A stretch of 64,000 nt of DNA from Utricularia gibba (Eukaryota > Streptophyta > Magnoliopsida > Lamiales > Lentibulariaceae), in the NCBI GenBank assembly GCA_002189035.1, contig NEEC01000014.1:312501-376500 (forward strand), written 5' to 3'. The stretch's first letter is position 1. Every line of letters starts with the position of its first letter. Below the pieces are notes generated by a model that saw nothing but the letters and a program-made list of their open reading frames with translations, was not told the origin of the DNA and searched no databases. The position numbers and the translations under genes were made by a program. Shown here in pieces: positions 35,841 through 47,276 of this stretch.

Positions 35841-36309
35841 ATTAGATAAAACACATTAATTAAGACAATTACTCTAATCTAAATAAAATCTAAAACTTAT
35901 ATTATAGACTCTTAACTAAACAATTTAATTACATTTAGATATATAAAATGACTGGAAAGATGGTACCAAAATGACACTTAGCACATGATTTTGTATACAC
36001 ATTAGTAAAAGTAAATAACAGTAAAAAAAAATGAATTATGAAACTTGAGTAACTGTTGCACGAAATTCTTGTCTTACTTCTGATTTTAGGGCCTTGTCAC
36101 AAGACTCAAAATCGATAAGAACATAGAGTGGGATTTAGCCCACAAGTACACAATCATATATATCCTTATTTTGGTAAAACACTTAAAAGTATATGATAAA
36201 CACTCAGAACAATTAAAAGTTTGCAAGTAATTTTATTATTCTAAGAATAGAAAAATTTGTGTGCTGTCAGTTAATATCAAAATATGTCACATTTTCCTCA
36301 AAAAAAAAA

Positions 36310-36650
36310 AGGTACTAAAATATGCTTAATCATATTATTGATCATTTTTTTATAACTGAATATAATGCTAATAAAAATATTTTTTATCATATTAAATGCT
36401 ATAGAGTGATAGAATAATAGTTATTGAAAATTATTTTACATATGACCAATGACTCTATTTATATGAAACTAGTTTTGGTAAACCATGCAACAAAACATGA
36501 ATTTAGGTGCATTTCCATTGTGGCTATGCTTTTTGGGGGATTGGCCTCAATCCCCCATTCTGATAATACATCACATGAAATTGCCGCTCATTATTCCAGA
36601 ACAGTATTTTTGGGGTTGAGTTTGAGTTTATACTATGAAAAAGTGGACAA
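36310..36650. repeat. Segmental duplicate of 25670-26050
   Basis: This is the region that lies downstream of PC-esterase copy 1, but here it has no PC-esterase gene before it. It suggests loss of an intermediate gene copy. Confidence 0.8.
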
Positions 36651-36820
36651 ACATTGAAAGAAACAGTAGACATGCATCATATCATTGTCAATTGTTTCAC
36701 GATCATATCGTCTACATATATCAGCATAAATTTTCTTATGTGAGGTTGAAAGATCTTTTCTTACCATCCGTTGATAGGTGGTCCCAGCATTTTTTTAATG
36801 AGAAGGGTATGATCACATAA
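36640..36820 (-). mobile_element. Ty3/gypsy reverse transcriptase fragment 2
   Basis: The minus strand shows AGTTYQRMV and then a frame-shifted YVDDMIVK, both hallmarks of gypsy RT. Homologous to 29060-29240. Confidence 0.65.
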
Positions 36821-36846
36821 TAATACACATGATCAATGGTATAAAA

Positions 36847-37338
36847 TGATGGGTCCCTTCATATGGGGCCCACACTAATATTAAAAAAAAACGTGCGAGT
36901 GTTGGGTTTAGGTGGCGTGCCAACCCTAAACCCTAAGTGTTGGCGTACCAACCCTTCAAGGTGGTATGCGCTCCCCTCTATTTATAGAGGGAGCTATCCC
37001 TCCCCCATAAGATACACACAAGAGAGCTCATATTATCTTACGTGTTTTGAGTGAGTTTTGGTTTTCGAGTGTAGAATATGGAAAGGAGAAAGATAATATT
37101 CTTTCCTATTCGTGTTTCTCGCCCAGTAGAGTTTTCGGGAAGAGGGTAGAAAAAGAAGGTAAAACCCGATAGTTTACCAGGGTAAATCTCTTTGTATTTA
37201 TTATAGTAAATAGTGAATTTTTCTCAGAGTTGAGTGTGGACGTAGTCCTTATTTTGGAGTGAACCACGTTAAATCTTGTTGTCTTTTTCTTGATTTTTGC
37301 GGTCAGTTTTATTGTCTGGTAATCAACTGCGCACATTA
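36847..37338 (+). repeat. 5' LTR of copia element D
   Basis: This 492-bp LTR begins TGATGGGTCCC and ends GCACATTA; the primer site follows after 2 bases. It holds an extra segment with two CCCTAAA-like units (about 36922-36935). Confidence 0.9.
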
Positions 37339-37470
37339 AGTGGTATCAGAGCTAGGGTTGTTTGTGTGATTGCTATCTTATCGTATGCTCTGTGGCCGCC
37401 ACTAAGTGGATCTCCCACATCAGAAAATAAGTTGGTATATTGCACATTCTCCTAGTCGGTATCAGGGAGC

Positions 37471-40400
37471 ATGGAGGTCAAGATCGGCAGTATGATCAAG
37501 TTGAATGAGACGAATTATCTCTTGTGGAAGTGCAAGATGAAGGATTTGCTTTTCGTGACGAAAATGCATCTACCGGTGTTTAGTGAGACTAAACTGAATG
37601 TGAAGACTGATGAAAAATGGGACTTCAAGCATCAGCAATCCAGCGGTTTTATCCGACAGTTTGTCGAAGAAAATGTGTATCAGCATGTTGCTGAAGAGAC
37701 ACATGCAAGGAGCGTGTGGTTCAAGCTACAGAATCTGTACACCTCCAAGACATGAAGAAACAGATTGTTTTATGTCACGAAGTTGATTACTCTGAAGTAT
37801 AGAGAAGGGACTTCTGAAGCGGATCATTTGAATGAAATTCAAGGGGTCGTGTCGCAGTTGGCGACAATGGGCATCTCGTTCAATGATGATCTCTTAGCAC
37901 TGTTGATGCTAGCTACTCTACTAGAATCTTGGGAGACTCTCATGATTACATTGATGAGTTCTCCAAATCTATCACTTGAGCAAGTCAAAAGTGTAGTTCT
38001 CAATGAGGAGAAAGATGCAAAATGCTTCAACCTATGGGCAACAAGATATCATGGTTGCAGAACCTAGGGGGAGAAGCAGGGCTCGTGGGTCTAACGTACA
38101 GAGTGAAAGAAGGGATGGCAAGAGTAGGGAAAGGAATAAGTATGCCAATGTGGAGTGTCATTTTCACAAAAAGAAGAGGCACAATAAGAAGAACTACTAG
38201 AGCTTTCAAAAGCAAAGCAGAAGTGAGAAAAAGACGAAGTCCAGAGATGATGACGACATGAATGTCATCAAGGAGTTCAACTTCGCAATTGATGAAAATA
38301 TCAATCAAATCTCTGAAGAGATGTGCTAGGTGGTTGACAATGGAGCCACTTTTCATGTGACATCAAGAAATGAGTTATTCTCATCTTATACAACAAGGGA
38401 TTTTGGCACCGTGAAGATGGGAAATGGACAATTGTCGAACGTTGTAGGTAAAGGAGATATTTGCCTACGGATGAATAAGGGCATGAAGTTGACCCTTAGA
38501 GATCTTAAGCATGTGCCAGACATGCGATTGAACCTTATCTCGGTTCACCATCTCGATTGTGAAGGTTATGCCATGAACTTCAATGATGGCCGGTGGAAGA
38601 TGACTAAGGGTTCATTGGTCTTTACCACTGGAGAGAAGTTGAATAAGCTGTATGTAACACAAGCTAGCAGTTGTGTTGGTGTTGCTAGTGTTGTTGAAAA
38701 AGGAGTTCCTGTTGATGTGTGGCATAGATGCCTTTGCCATATGGGTGAAAAAGGCATAGAGACTTTGACGAGAAAGAAGGTGTTGGCTGGGCTCCTCGAT
38801 CAAAATTCGAGGCCATGCAATGATTGCTTCATTGAGAAGCAAATGAGGGTGGTATTTAGAAGAAGACCCCCGAGTAGAGCCAAAGTGATCTTGGATCTGA
38901 TGCATACAAATGTTTGCACTCCGAAGATTATATCGCTTCGTGAAGCTCATTATTTTGTGACGTTCATTGATGATCACTCTTGCAAGACTTGGATCTATCT
39001 CATCAAGACAAAAGATTAAGTTTTGGAGAAATTCAAGCAGTTTGTTGCAATGGTAGAGCAAGAAACTAGTAAGAAGGTGAAGTGCATTCGCACTGATAAT
39101 AGGGGAGAGTATCTTGGGCCGTTTGATGGCTATTGCAAGAAGCTAGGAATCTAACATCAGTTTACTGCAGCAAAAAAAACCGCAATTGAATGGTTTGGTA
39201 GAAAGGATGAACCGAACTTTGATGGAAAGAGTAAGATGTCTTCTTTTGCACTCAAAGTTGCCTCAAATATTTTGGGGAGAAGCTATTCTAAGAGCAGCAT
39301 ATGTTCTGAATCTTTCGCCATGTGTGCCGTTAAGACGAAGTGCTAGAGAAGGTTTGGTTTGGAAAGGAGGTCTCTTATGATCATCTACGGGTGTTGGGTT
39401 GCAAGGCTTTGGTTCATATTCCAAAGCATGAACGATTAAAGTTGGATTCTAAGACACGTGAATGTGTGTTTATTAGTTATGTCCAAGATCAGTTTGGGTT
39501 TCGATTCTATGATCCTATCTCGAAGAAGCTCATTAGGAGTCGAGATGCTATCTTTGTTGAGTAAGAGAACATCAAAGACATTGGGAATGAAGGATGTTCG
39601 AGTGATACCTCCTGTGATGGTGCCTGAGAATGAAGGAGGTGAAGTTGAAGATCATGTTCCGGAAGTTTCCCATGATCATGAAGAACCAGAAGTTGCTAGT
39701 AATGGAGATGGTGTGGTTCAACAACCATCATGTTCCACTGGAAGTTCCCCTGTGCGCACAAGATCGAGAAGGATTGTGCGGCACCCTGCTAGATTTTTGT
39801 TAGATGAGTTTGTTATACCTACTGACGAGGGAGAACCTGAGAGCTTCTAGAAGGCTATGGAAAGCTGAGATAAAAAGTTTATGGATGAAAGCTGCTAAAG
39901 AGGAAATAAGGTCCTTGAATGACAACAAGATGTTTCAACTGGTGAAGTTTCTTGAAGGATAAAAGGCACTAAGGTGCAAGTGGGTTTGTAGAATAAATCA
40001 TTCTGAAAATAGCTCGAAGCCACGATACAAGGCTAGGCTGGTGATGAAGGGTTTCAACCAGCATAAGGGCATCGATTATGATGAGATATTTGCATCAGTT
40101 GTGAATATGACATCTATCTGGACAGTGCTAGGGTTGACAGCAAGTCTCAACTTGAAAGTTGAGCAAATGGATGTTAAGACAGCGTTCTTACATGGTGATC
40201 TAGAGGAAGAGATCTATATGGAACAGCCAGAAGGTTTTGTTGAAAAAGGAAAAGAGGGGTATGTCTGCAAGTTGCAGAAAATCCTATATGGGTTGAAACA
40301 GGCACCAAGGCAATGGTACAAAAAGTTTGACTCAGTCATGAAGAAGCACGGCTTCAAGAAGACAAGTGCTGACCACTGTGTGTTCTTCAAAAGATTCACG

Positions 40401-41390
40401 GATAATGACTTTGTGATTCTATTGCTCTATGTTGACGACATGCTGATTGTTGGGCAGATTACTTCAAGAATTGCAAACTTGAAGAAGGAGTTGAATAAGC
40501 CTTTCTCGATGAAAGACTTGGGGCGAGCAAAGCATATTCTTGACATGAAAATCATCAGGGATAGAGATGCCAAGAAGATATGGTTGTCTCAAGAACAGTA
40601 CATTGAGAAGATTCTTGAGAGATTTAACATGAAAGACATCAATGCGGTTAGCTGCCCTCTTGCTAATCATTTTCAATTGAGCAAGAAACAATGACCATCG
40701 ATCGAGAAAGAACGGAAAGCGATGATGAGTGTTCCCTATTCATTAGCTGTTGGGAGCTTGATGTATGCCATGGTATGTACCCGATCGGATATTGCTCATG
40801 CTATTGGAATTGTGAGCAAGTTTTTGTCTAATCCAAGGAAGGATCATTGGTATGCTGTGAAGTGGATTTTCAGATATCTACGGGGATCTTCAAGCATGTG
40901 TTTATGCTTTGGAAGTGAAGAGCCTGTGTTGAAAGGATACACAGATGCTGATTTAGCTGGTGATGTTGATGGTCGAAAATCAACATCGAGATATTTGATT
41001 ATATTCGTAGGGGGAGCTGTGTCTTGACAGTCAAGACAGCATAAGTGTGTTGCTCTATCTTCGACTGAAGTAGAATATATTGCAGTTATTGAGGCTTGTA
41101 AGGAATTGTTGTGGATGAAGAAGTTCTTGGGAGAACTTGGTGTGAAGCAAGGGAAGTATGATTTATTTTGTGACAATCAGAGTGCTATCCATCTAGCGAA
41201 GAATGCTTCTTTTCACTCAAGATCGAAGCATATTGATCAGCGCTATCACTAGATCAAGGATGTCTTAGAGGAAAAGCACCTGTGTCTAGAGAAGATTCAT
41301 ACTGAAAAAAATGGTTCAGATATGATGACGAAGATACTTTTGAAAGAAAGCTTCAAATTCTGTAGAAGAGTTGTTGGGTTGACCAGCTCA
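37471..41390 (+). pseudogene. gag-pol of copia element D (broken)
   Basis: Gag starts at ATG 37471 (IKLNETNYLLW), stops at 37753 and continues in shifted frames; its zinc knuckle near 38150 has lost cysteines. The protease keeps Asp in DNGAT (38334; normally DSGAT). Integrase spans about 38700-39560, RT about 40041-40690 with LLYVDDML intact at about 40430, and RNase H about 40722-41390. Stops or frame changes near 38200, 38327, 39017, 39153, 39560, 39850 and 40692 prevent expression. Confidence 0.85.
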
Positions 41391-41413
41391 CCCACTTGTC
41401 GAGAGGGGAGAAT

Positions 41414-41870
41414 TGATGGGCCCCTCCACATGGGGCCCACACTAATATGAAAAAAAAACGTGTAGGGGTTGTCACATCAACCCTTCAAGGGTGGCATGCA
41501 CTCTCCTCTATAAATAAAGGGGAGCTATCTCTCCCCCCTATAAGACACATACAAGAGAGCTCATATTATCTTATGTGTTTTGAGTGAGTTTTGGTTTTCA
41601 AGGGTAAAATATGGAAAAGAAAAAGATAGTATTTTTTCCTATTCATATTTCTCGCCTAGTAGAATTTTCAGGAAGAAGGTAGAAAGAGAGGGTAAAACCC
41701 AATAGTTTATCAGGGTAAATCTTTTTGTATTTACTATGATAAATAATGAATTTTTCTCGGAGTTAGATGTGAACGTAGCCCTTATTTTTGGGTGAACCAC
41801 GTTATTTTTCAGTGTATTTTTCTTGATTTTTGCAATCAATTTTAATGTCTGATATTAATTACGCACATCA
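41414..41870 (+). repeat. 3' LTR of copia element D
   Basis: This 457-bp LTR begins TGATGGGCCCC and ends GCACATCA, with a TATA box (CTATAAATAAAGG) near 41508. Confidence 0.9.
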
Positions 41871-41875
41871 TAAAA

Positions 41876-42349
41876 TATGGTATTGCTCTGGTTGTCGGGC
41901 TTAAGTGAGATCTAATGGTATCGTTGATTATCATCCACCAATACGTTCATGGAGGATAGCGGATATGGATCTCGTTAACAGGTTTTGTTCAGATATGTGA
42001 AATCAATACACATCCTCTACACCAAGGTTTGGTACGCCGATCAGGTTGATGGCCTGTACCTTTTGAAAAATATTTTTAAAAATATTTTTAATCGTATATT
42101 AAGATAAATAATTAAGATGAATATTTTTATTCATTAATTTTATTAATGAAGAGAATATTAATAACAACGCATTAGCAGATGAGAACAGTTTGTAATGAAG
42201 AGAGGAGGGCGAAGGGTTGTCTTTCTCATCTTCGGCATCATGAGGTACCCAAAAGAAAGTTTCTTTCCCCCTACTCCTCGCTCAACATATTTTGTCTGAA
42301 ACATTACTTTTGAAATATTTTTTAAAATTAAAATCTAGGTTGGGAACAC
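41876..42349. other. Spacer between element D and the PC-esterase copy 2 block
   Basis: No gene is seen. 42060-42170 is very AT-rich. Confidence 0.4.
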
Positions 42350-42780
42350 AGAATATAAATGTATTTTTAAAGCTCCCTCCAAATTTGGTCATTTTTTTCT
42401 AAAAATTTACCTGAAGTTTACTTTTTTAATCAAATCTGAAATCTGAAATTTGCTGGAATCAAATGAATCTTAAAATGCTTCCACCAGTCATTGACAATTG
42501 GCTACTCAATTTCCCCGCGAGGACTCTATTTCTATAACGAGATCTAATTATTTTAGTGCATGCAACCCTTAAAGTCAACTGCATGCCACTTAAATTATTG
42601 TCCTAAGGATCCTGATTCGTTCATTTTAACGACAAAAAGAAAAGCTAAGGAGACACATCTACCCTACACAAGCAGAGAGCATATGAATCACCAACGGGAA
42701 CTACAAAATAGCGATAGTCCAAATCTTGTTGCCTTAGTCCTGATCTCGTTTGCGCTGCATTAGGAGCTGTTTCTGAAATG

Positions 42781-44557
42781 ATGGTGAGCCAACCCGAACT
42801 CTTCCAGGTACACACATGTTGTTATTGGCTGTCAGTGTTTAGGTTCCAGATGGTGGGCTCATCTGTTAATGCGTTGTTTCGTTTTCATATATTGTACAAT
42901 GCAGGAGAAATTTGGGAAAATTCGATGGGTTTCTATGGTGAATTCAAGCTTAAAGTATATGATTCTTGGATCATGTGCTGCGCTGCTCATTGGCTGCATC
43001 ACCAGTATCATTTTTTCAAATGATTTTGCTACGAGTAAACTGATCGATTCGGAGTTTCGGTCAAGAGTTAACCCTCTGGGTCCTACCCAATTTCGATCAG
43101 GTACGACCAATGATAGCAATCTGGTGTCTTGGATCTCTGTCGACTACGGAACCAACTACTCCTCATGGATTGTGGATAGATGGCTAACTCAAGTGGATGA
43201 ACCTTGTAAGAATTCAACTACTGTGGGGATTCAATTTCCTTATTTAGAAAACAATGCCAGTAGTATATTGTTATCTACAGGTGATATTCACGAGTTTGTT
43301 TTCCAAGCAGTAGATGAATCAGGAAAGCTTCATTGTTTAGGAGGGGATTATTTTGAGACTGATCTTTCAGGGGAAAGATGGAAATCCAGACCTGCAATAC
43401 AGGATCTAGGAAATGGATCTTACACACTTTTTCTTCAAGTTCATTCTGATTTTGCTGGAGATTACAATCTGACCATTACTCTCTTGTTCAAACACTATGA
43501 AGGCCTCGAGCATTCCACTGAAAGATTCTTTGTCGGCAAGGTCGTCAGTATGATTCCGATTAAATTCTACACATCTTTGTCCCAGTTGCCTGAAATAACC
43601 CAATGCAGAAGTAGCGATTACTCGAGAGATGTTTGGTCTGGACGATGGACTCGTCATGCAAGAAATGATAGTTGCACAATTAGTGATGATGGGAGATACA
43701 GATGTCAGGAGCGAGACTTCCCCTGTGAAAAGCCATGGTGTGAGGGTCCATTAGGATCTATAGAGAGCAACGGGTGGGTGTATTCAGCTCATTGTTCATT
43801 TAGAATTTTTACCAAGTCTGAAGCTTGGACTTGCTTAAAAAATCGATGGATTTTTTGGTGGGGCGACTCGAATCACTTGGATACAATACGCAACCTACTT
43901 AACTTCGTCTTGGATTTTAACTATGGTGACATTGATAGAAGATTTGAGAGCAACATCACCAATCCTGAGGATCAGTCGCAAGTAGTGAGAATCACCAACA
44001 TCTTCAACGGCCATGCGCACCCATACGAGAACAATGAGGGCTTGAACTCAATGAACGATCCAGAATATAGAGCACTTTTGAAAAGCTACTTTTCGGGTGA
44101 GGTTATTCCGGACACGATCTTCATGAACTCAGGTCTCCATGATGGAAGGTTTTGGCCTAACATTAGCAGTTTCATTGGCGGAGCGGAGTATGCAGCATCT
44201 TTCTGGAGAGAGGTGATGGATGAGGTACGACACAGAGGAGTAAGATCACCGGAGATTGTGTACCGTACAACGGTGGCAGCTGGGGGACTTGCTCGGAAAC
44301 AAAATCTTAATCCCCAGAAAATGGAGGCATACAATGGAGTGATGTTAGAGAAACTTTGGAAACACGGAGTTTTGCAGAAGGTGGTTGATGACTTCGACAT
44401 GACTTTTCCTTGGCATTTTGACAACATCTGCAGCGATGGTTATCACTACGGGCGCTTGCCTTCAAAGTCGCAGTGGGTGGATGGCAATATCGGGCACCAG
44501 TACTTCCTTGATGTCATGCTGGTTCACGTCCTCTTGAATACGATTTACGTAAATTAA
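42781..44557 (+). CDS. NXPE-like PC-esterase domain protein, copy 2
   Basis: Same structure as the gene at 23578-25361: exon 1 42781-42807 (an extra in-frame ATG sits at 42778), exon 2 42905-44557, about 559 residues. Anchor, filamin-like region, GDS nucleophile motif and DGYHY motif are all kept. Differences from copy 1 are confined to the N-terminal third and the last roughly 100 residues (for example LEKLWKHGVLQ for LEKFWKHGVVE). The middle is identical at DNA level. Intact frames in both copies imply that selection or recent conversion has kept them functional. Expression timing cannot be read from the sequence. Confidence 0.8.
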
Positions 44558-46677
44558 AGCTCTGTTTCGAAGGGATTCTTTCATTAGAAAAAAAACGTTG
44601 CACGAATATTTTGGTTATAAACACAATCGATTTCCGTTCTTAAAAGCATCTAAATATAGAAACATTTCTTATTTTAATTAAAATACATATCTAATTTTTG
44701 TTTTAATAGAAACATTTAGTGAAAGTAATTTTTTATGAGTAGCATGTATGATTAGCGTTACCTTTGGCATGCTCATTAAATGCCAATTCAATAAGCCAGG
44801 TCAAACAATTTATTTTCAGTTTTCTAAAAATTGCACATGAAATTTCAACATCTCTTATTTGGTAAATAATCTAAAAATTTTATTTTTCTATAAATAATGT
44901 TGAGTGTCATTTTCTTTCTACGTATTAGTTCATTTTCTATATTTAAACGTAATTAGAATTCTCAAATTGTAAATTTATAATATAAATTTTAAGTTTTATC
45001 TAGATTTGATTAATTATCTTAATTTATCTGTTTTATCTAATATTTTTATCTATTTTTTGTTTAAGTTTTATTATGGACAAACACATGGCATGAGGTGTGA
45101 GAAAGGAAGTATTATGTGATGATAAAATAAATATCCCGAATTGATATGAGCTTTGATGTACAGTATATGAAAACCTTTTACATATGAAATAATTAGTGTA
45201 TCAGTATTAAAGCAGGAGTTTTTTTTTACAAGTCACTCCAATTTACACAAAGATTAGAGTAACACAAAAACTTATACAAAAGTAGTTTAATTTCAGTTCA
45301 AATTTTAATGTAATTTTTAAATTTTAGACTTTTGTTTATTTATGTAAAAGATTTTCCTTTAACAAATAATATTATCTCTTTACTTGAAAAAAAAATTACT
45401 CTAAGTTAAAGGTATAATGAAAAATTATCTTTTTTCTTTAAACTTTGAACTACGGGTATTTTGATAATATTCTAAATAATATTGTCTATAATCAATTTCC
45501 TATATAACATTTTAATAATATTTTATATAAAATTCAATCATAAAATTTTCTACCAAACACATGAAAATTAATCATTCCTTAAATAGCATACCCTACAAAA
45601 CACACCAACTGTTTTTCAAATCTCTCATCCAATGACATTGAGTCATGGGCGTAGGCGAGACATTTAGATTTCAGGGTTTATGAATGTAGACATAATTATG
45701 TCTTTCTGGATTCAGAGGGGCCCCTAAAAGTATAATTCTAAAAGCACCTAACAAATCATCTTGAAATGTGAATGAATGCAAGGGAATTAATTAAGTACAG
45801 AAGTGCGATTTCAAGGGTTTATAGCTTAATTGGCCAATCTACCATTTTTAGGGTTTGGGGTGTATTTCGTGTAGCTAGGCATGCAATAAAACATCGTTAT
45901 TGCCCTCACTCATTTTAGGATTTAGGGATTTAATAGTAGCTCCCCAATTAAACCTCGTCAGTTGTTCTCGTTTACATTTGCAGTAATTCAAGATCCCATT
46001 CCTCATCTGCTGTACATGCGTCATGCTTCTGGATCAATCCCACCTGAACTTGGCAATGAAAACTGTTTTTTTTTTTTTGGAAAAAAAATAAGCTGTTCGT
46101 TGGACTCAAAACCCTTGGATCGTAAAAACCATCTTTTGAAACTTTGAAGTATCAAAATCAATGCAAAAGAGCCGTTCATCTACGACCCTCACACCATTAT
46201 TTTATGATTTGTATTGAGAGTAAGTATTGCAGAGTACAAAATACTATTTCTTAGAGTGGCTTGGCCGCAAAATTAGCGTATGCCTACGTATCCCAGAGTT
46301 GAATGCCAATACAGAACTTTCGCAGAGAGAAGAACAGTTGCTTTTCATGTGCAGCAAAAAACCCATATTCAAGATGCATAATCATTAGCACTTGTTTCAC
46401 TTTTCTTACTGAAGTTTCTTTAACATTTTATTAAGAGTTGGTACGAAGAGATGGTGTAATTGGAGGAAAAGAATACCTCCACGTGGGGTTTGACTTGAAT
46501 TGGCGAATGGGCACTGACTATTTGCTAATAATTAATCTCTAATCAACCTCACCCCGGTTATGGATTTGAACATTAAATCAACAGGTATGTAATACAATCG
46601 ACCGGTTAATTGCTCTATTTGTGTAGGCATTTAATTGCTTTGGTAAAGTCTCCGGTGCCAACAAGTTCGAAGCCGCT
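44558..46677. other. 3' flank of PC-esterase copy 2 and upstream of the phylloplanin-like gene
   Basis: Up to about 44900 it is shared with the flank of copy 1. 44900-45900 is AT-rich with no gene. 45962-46147 has a short open stretch with no supported identity. Confidence 0.4.
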
Positions 46678-46685
46678 TATAAATA
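46678..46685 (+). promoter_or_regulatory. TATA box of the phylloplanin-like gene
   Basis: TATAAATA, 56 bp before the ATG at 46734. Confidence 0.55.
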
Positions 46686-46733
46686 GTGGTTATTTCTCAC
46701 CCCCCATCATTCACTGCCTAACGTGCAAAAGAG

Positions 46734-47276
46734 ATGGCTCATACAAACCTTGTTCTGTCCACTCCATTGTCCCTCTGGATGGTCATTCTGTTTGTCACGG
46801 CCATGGCGCCGGCATCCGCCAACGCCCCATCGGGGTTCTTCGGATTGAGCGTAACCACCAACGTGTGTTGTAACAGTAACGGGAACTGTAATCCCGGTAC
46901 TACAACCCCTCCTCTTGTCAACCAACCTGTAAGCCTTATTTGTAAGGCAGCAATACCACTCCCAACGTTTCCGCCACCGACAACACCACCGCCAACGACC
47001 GTTGTGGTGGCCACAGGGTCAACCGGTACCACCGGAACCGCTACCTTCACATTGACCCCAAATTTTTTCACCAATGCTGCTGGGTTTCTCATTCCAGTGA
47101 TACCTTGTTGGCTGTCCATCCAACTTCCAGCAGCTGGCTGTCCAAACCTGATTAGTGTGTTTCCTTTTCTAAAAGCAAAACTAGTTCTCATTCCGAATCT
47201 TGTTCCTCCACCAGCACTACCAGCGGCAGGTACTGTTCTCAATGCGAACGCATCGAATTGGGAATTCTCACCATAA
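46734..47276 (+). CDS. Secreted phylloplanin-like / Ole e 1-like protein
   Basis: A single-exon 180-residue protein. Residues 1 to about 30 form a clear signal peptide ending near ASANA. The mature part has a CC motif (TNVCCNSNGNCN), a VSLICKA strand, a proline/threonine-rich insert (about residues 79-92), and a C-terminal region with CWLSIQLPAAGCPNL and a leucine/valine-rich strand. The pattern of spaced cysteines, an N-terminal strand, a PF/PP insert and a C-terminal CNASLP-like section resembles phylloplanins, apoplastic surface proteins, but overall similarity is modest. The pseudogene at 15620-16640 is a paralogue. A proline-rich extracellular protein is the alternative. Confidence 0.55.
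   Translation: MAHTNLVLSTPLSLWMVILFVTAMAPASANAPSGFFGLSVTTNVCCNSNGNCNPGTTTPPLVNQPVSLICKAAIPLPTFPPPTTPPPTTVVVATGSTGTTGTATFTLTPNFFTNAAGFLIPVIPCWLSIQLPAAGCPNLISVFPFLKAKLVLIPNLVPPPALPAAGTVLNANASNWEFSP

Larger units (their letters stand above)
36847..41870 (+). mobile_element. Full-length Ty1/copia retrotransposon D (degraded)
   Basis: LTRs at 36847-37338 and 41414-41870, primer site TGGTATCAGAGC at 37341, and a purine tract (GAGAGGGGAGAA) before the 3' LTR. A 5-bp target duplication TAAAA lies at 36842-36846 and 41871-41875. The domain order is gag, protease, integrase, RT, RNase H. The LTRs are clearly more diverged than those of element C (substitutions plus a roughly 35-bp length difference), so D is older. 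Gag layout resembles the Tnt1/Tork lineage. Confidence 0.93.

Noticed and set aside
36920-36940. CCCTAAACCCTAA, telomere-like
   Set aside because: Only two units, inside an LTR, and absent from the partner LTR; no sign of a telomere seed or array.
45962-46147. Short frame with GSIPPELGN, recalling leucine-rich repeat receptors
   Set aside because: A single 9-residue match without any repeat neighbours or kinase; not enough to call a gene fragment.
46739-47242. Minus-strand open frame opposite the phylloplanin-like gene
   Set aside because: Antisense shadow; the plus strand has a signal peptide, TATA box and a paralogue in the same frame.
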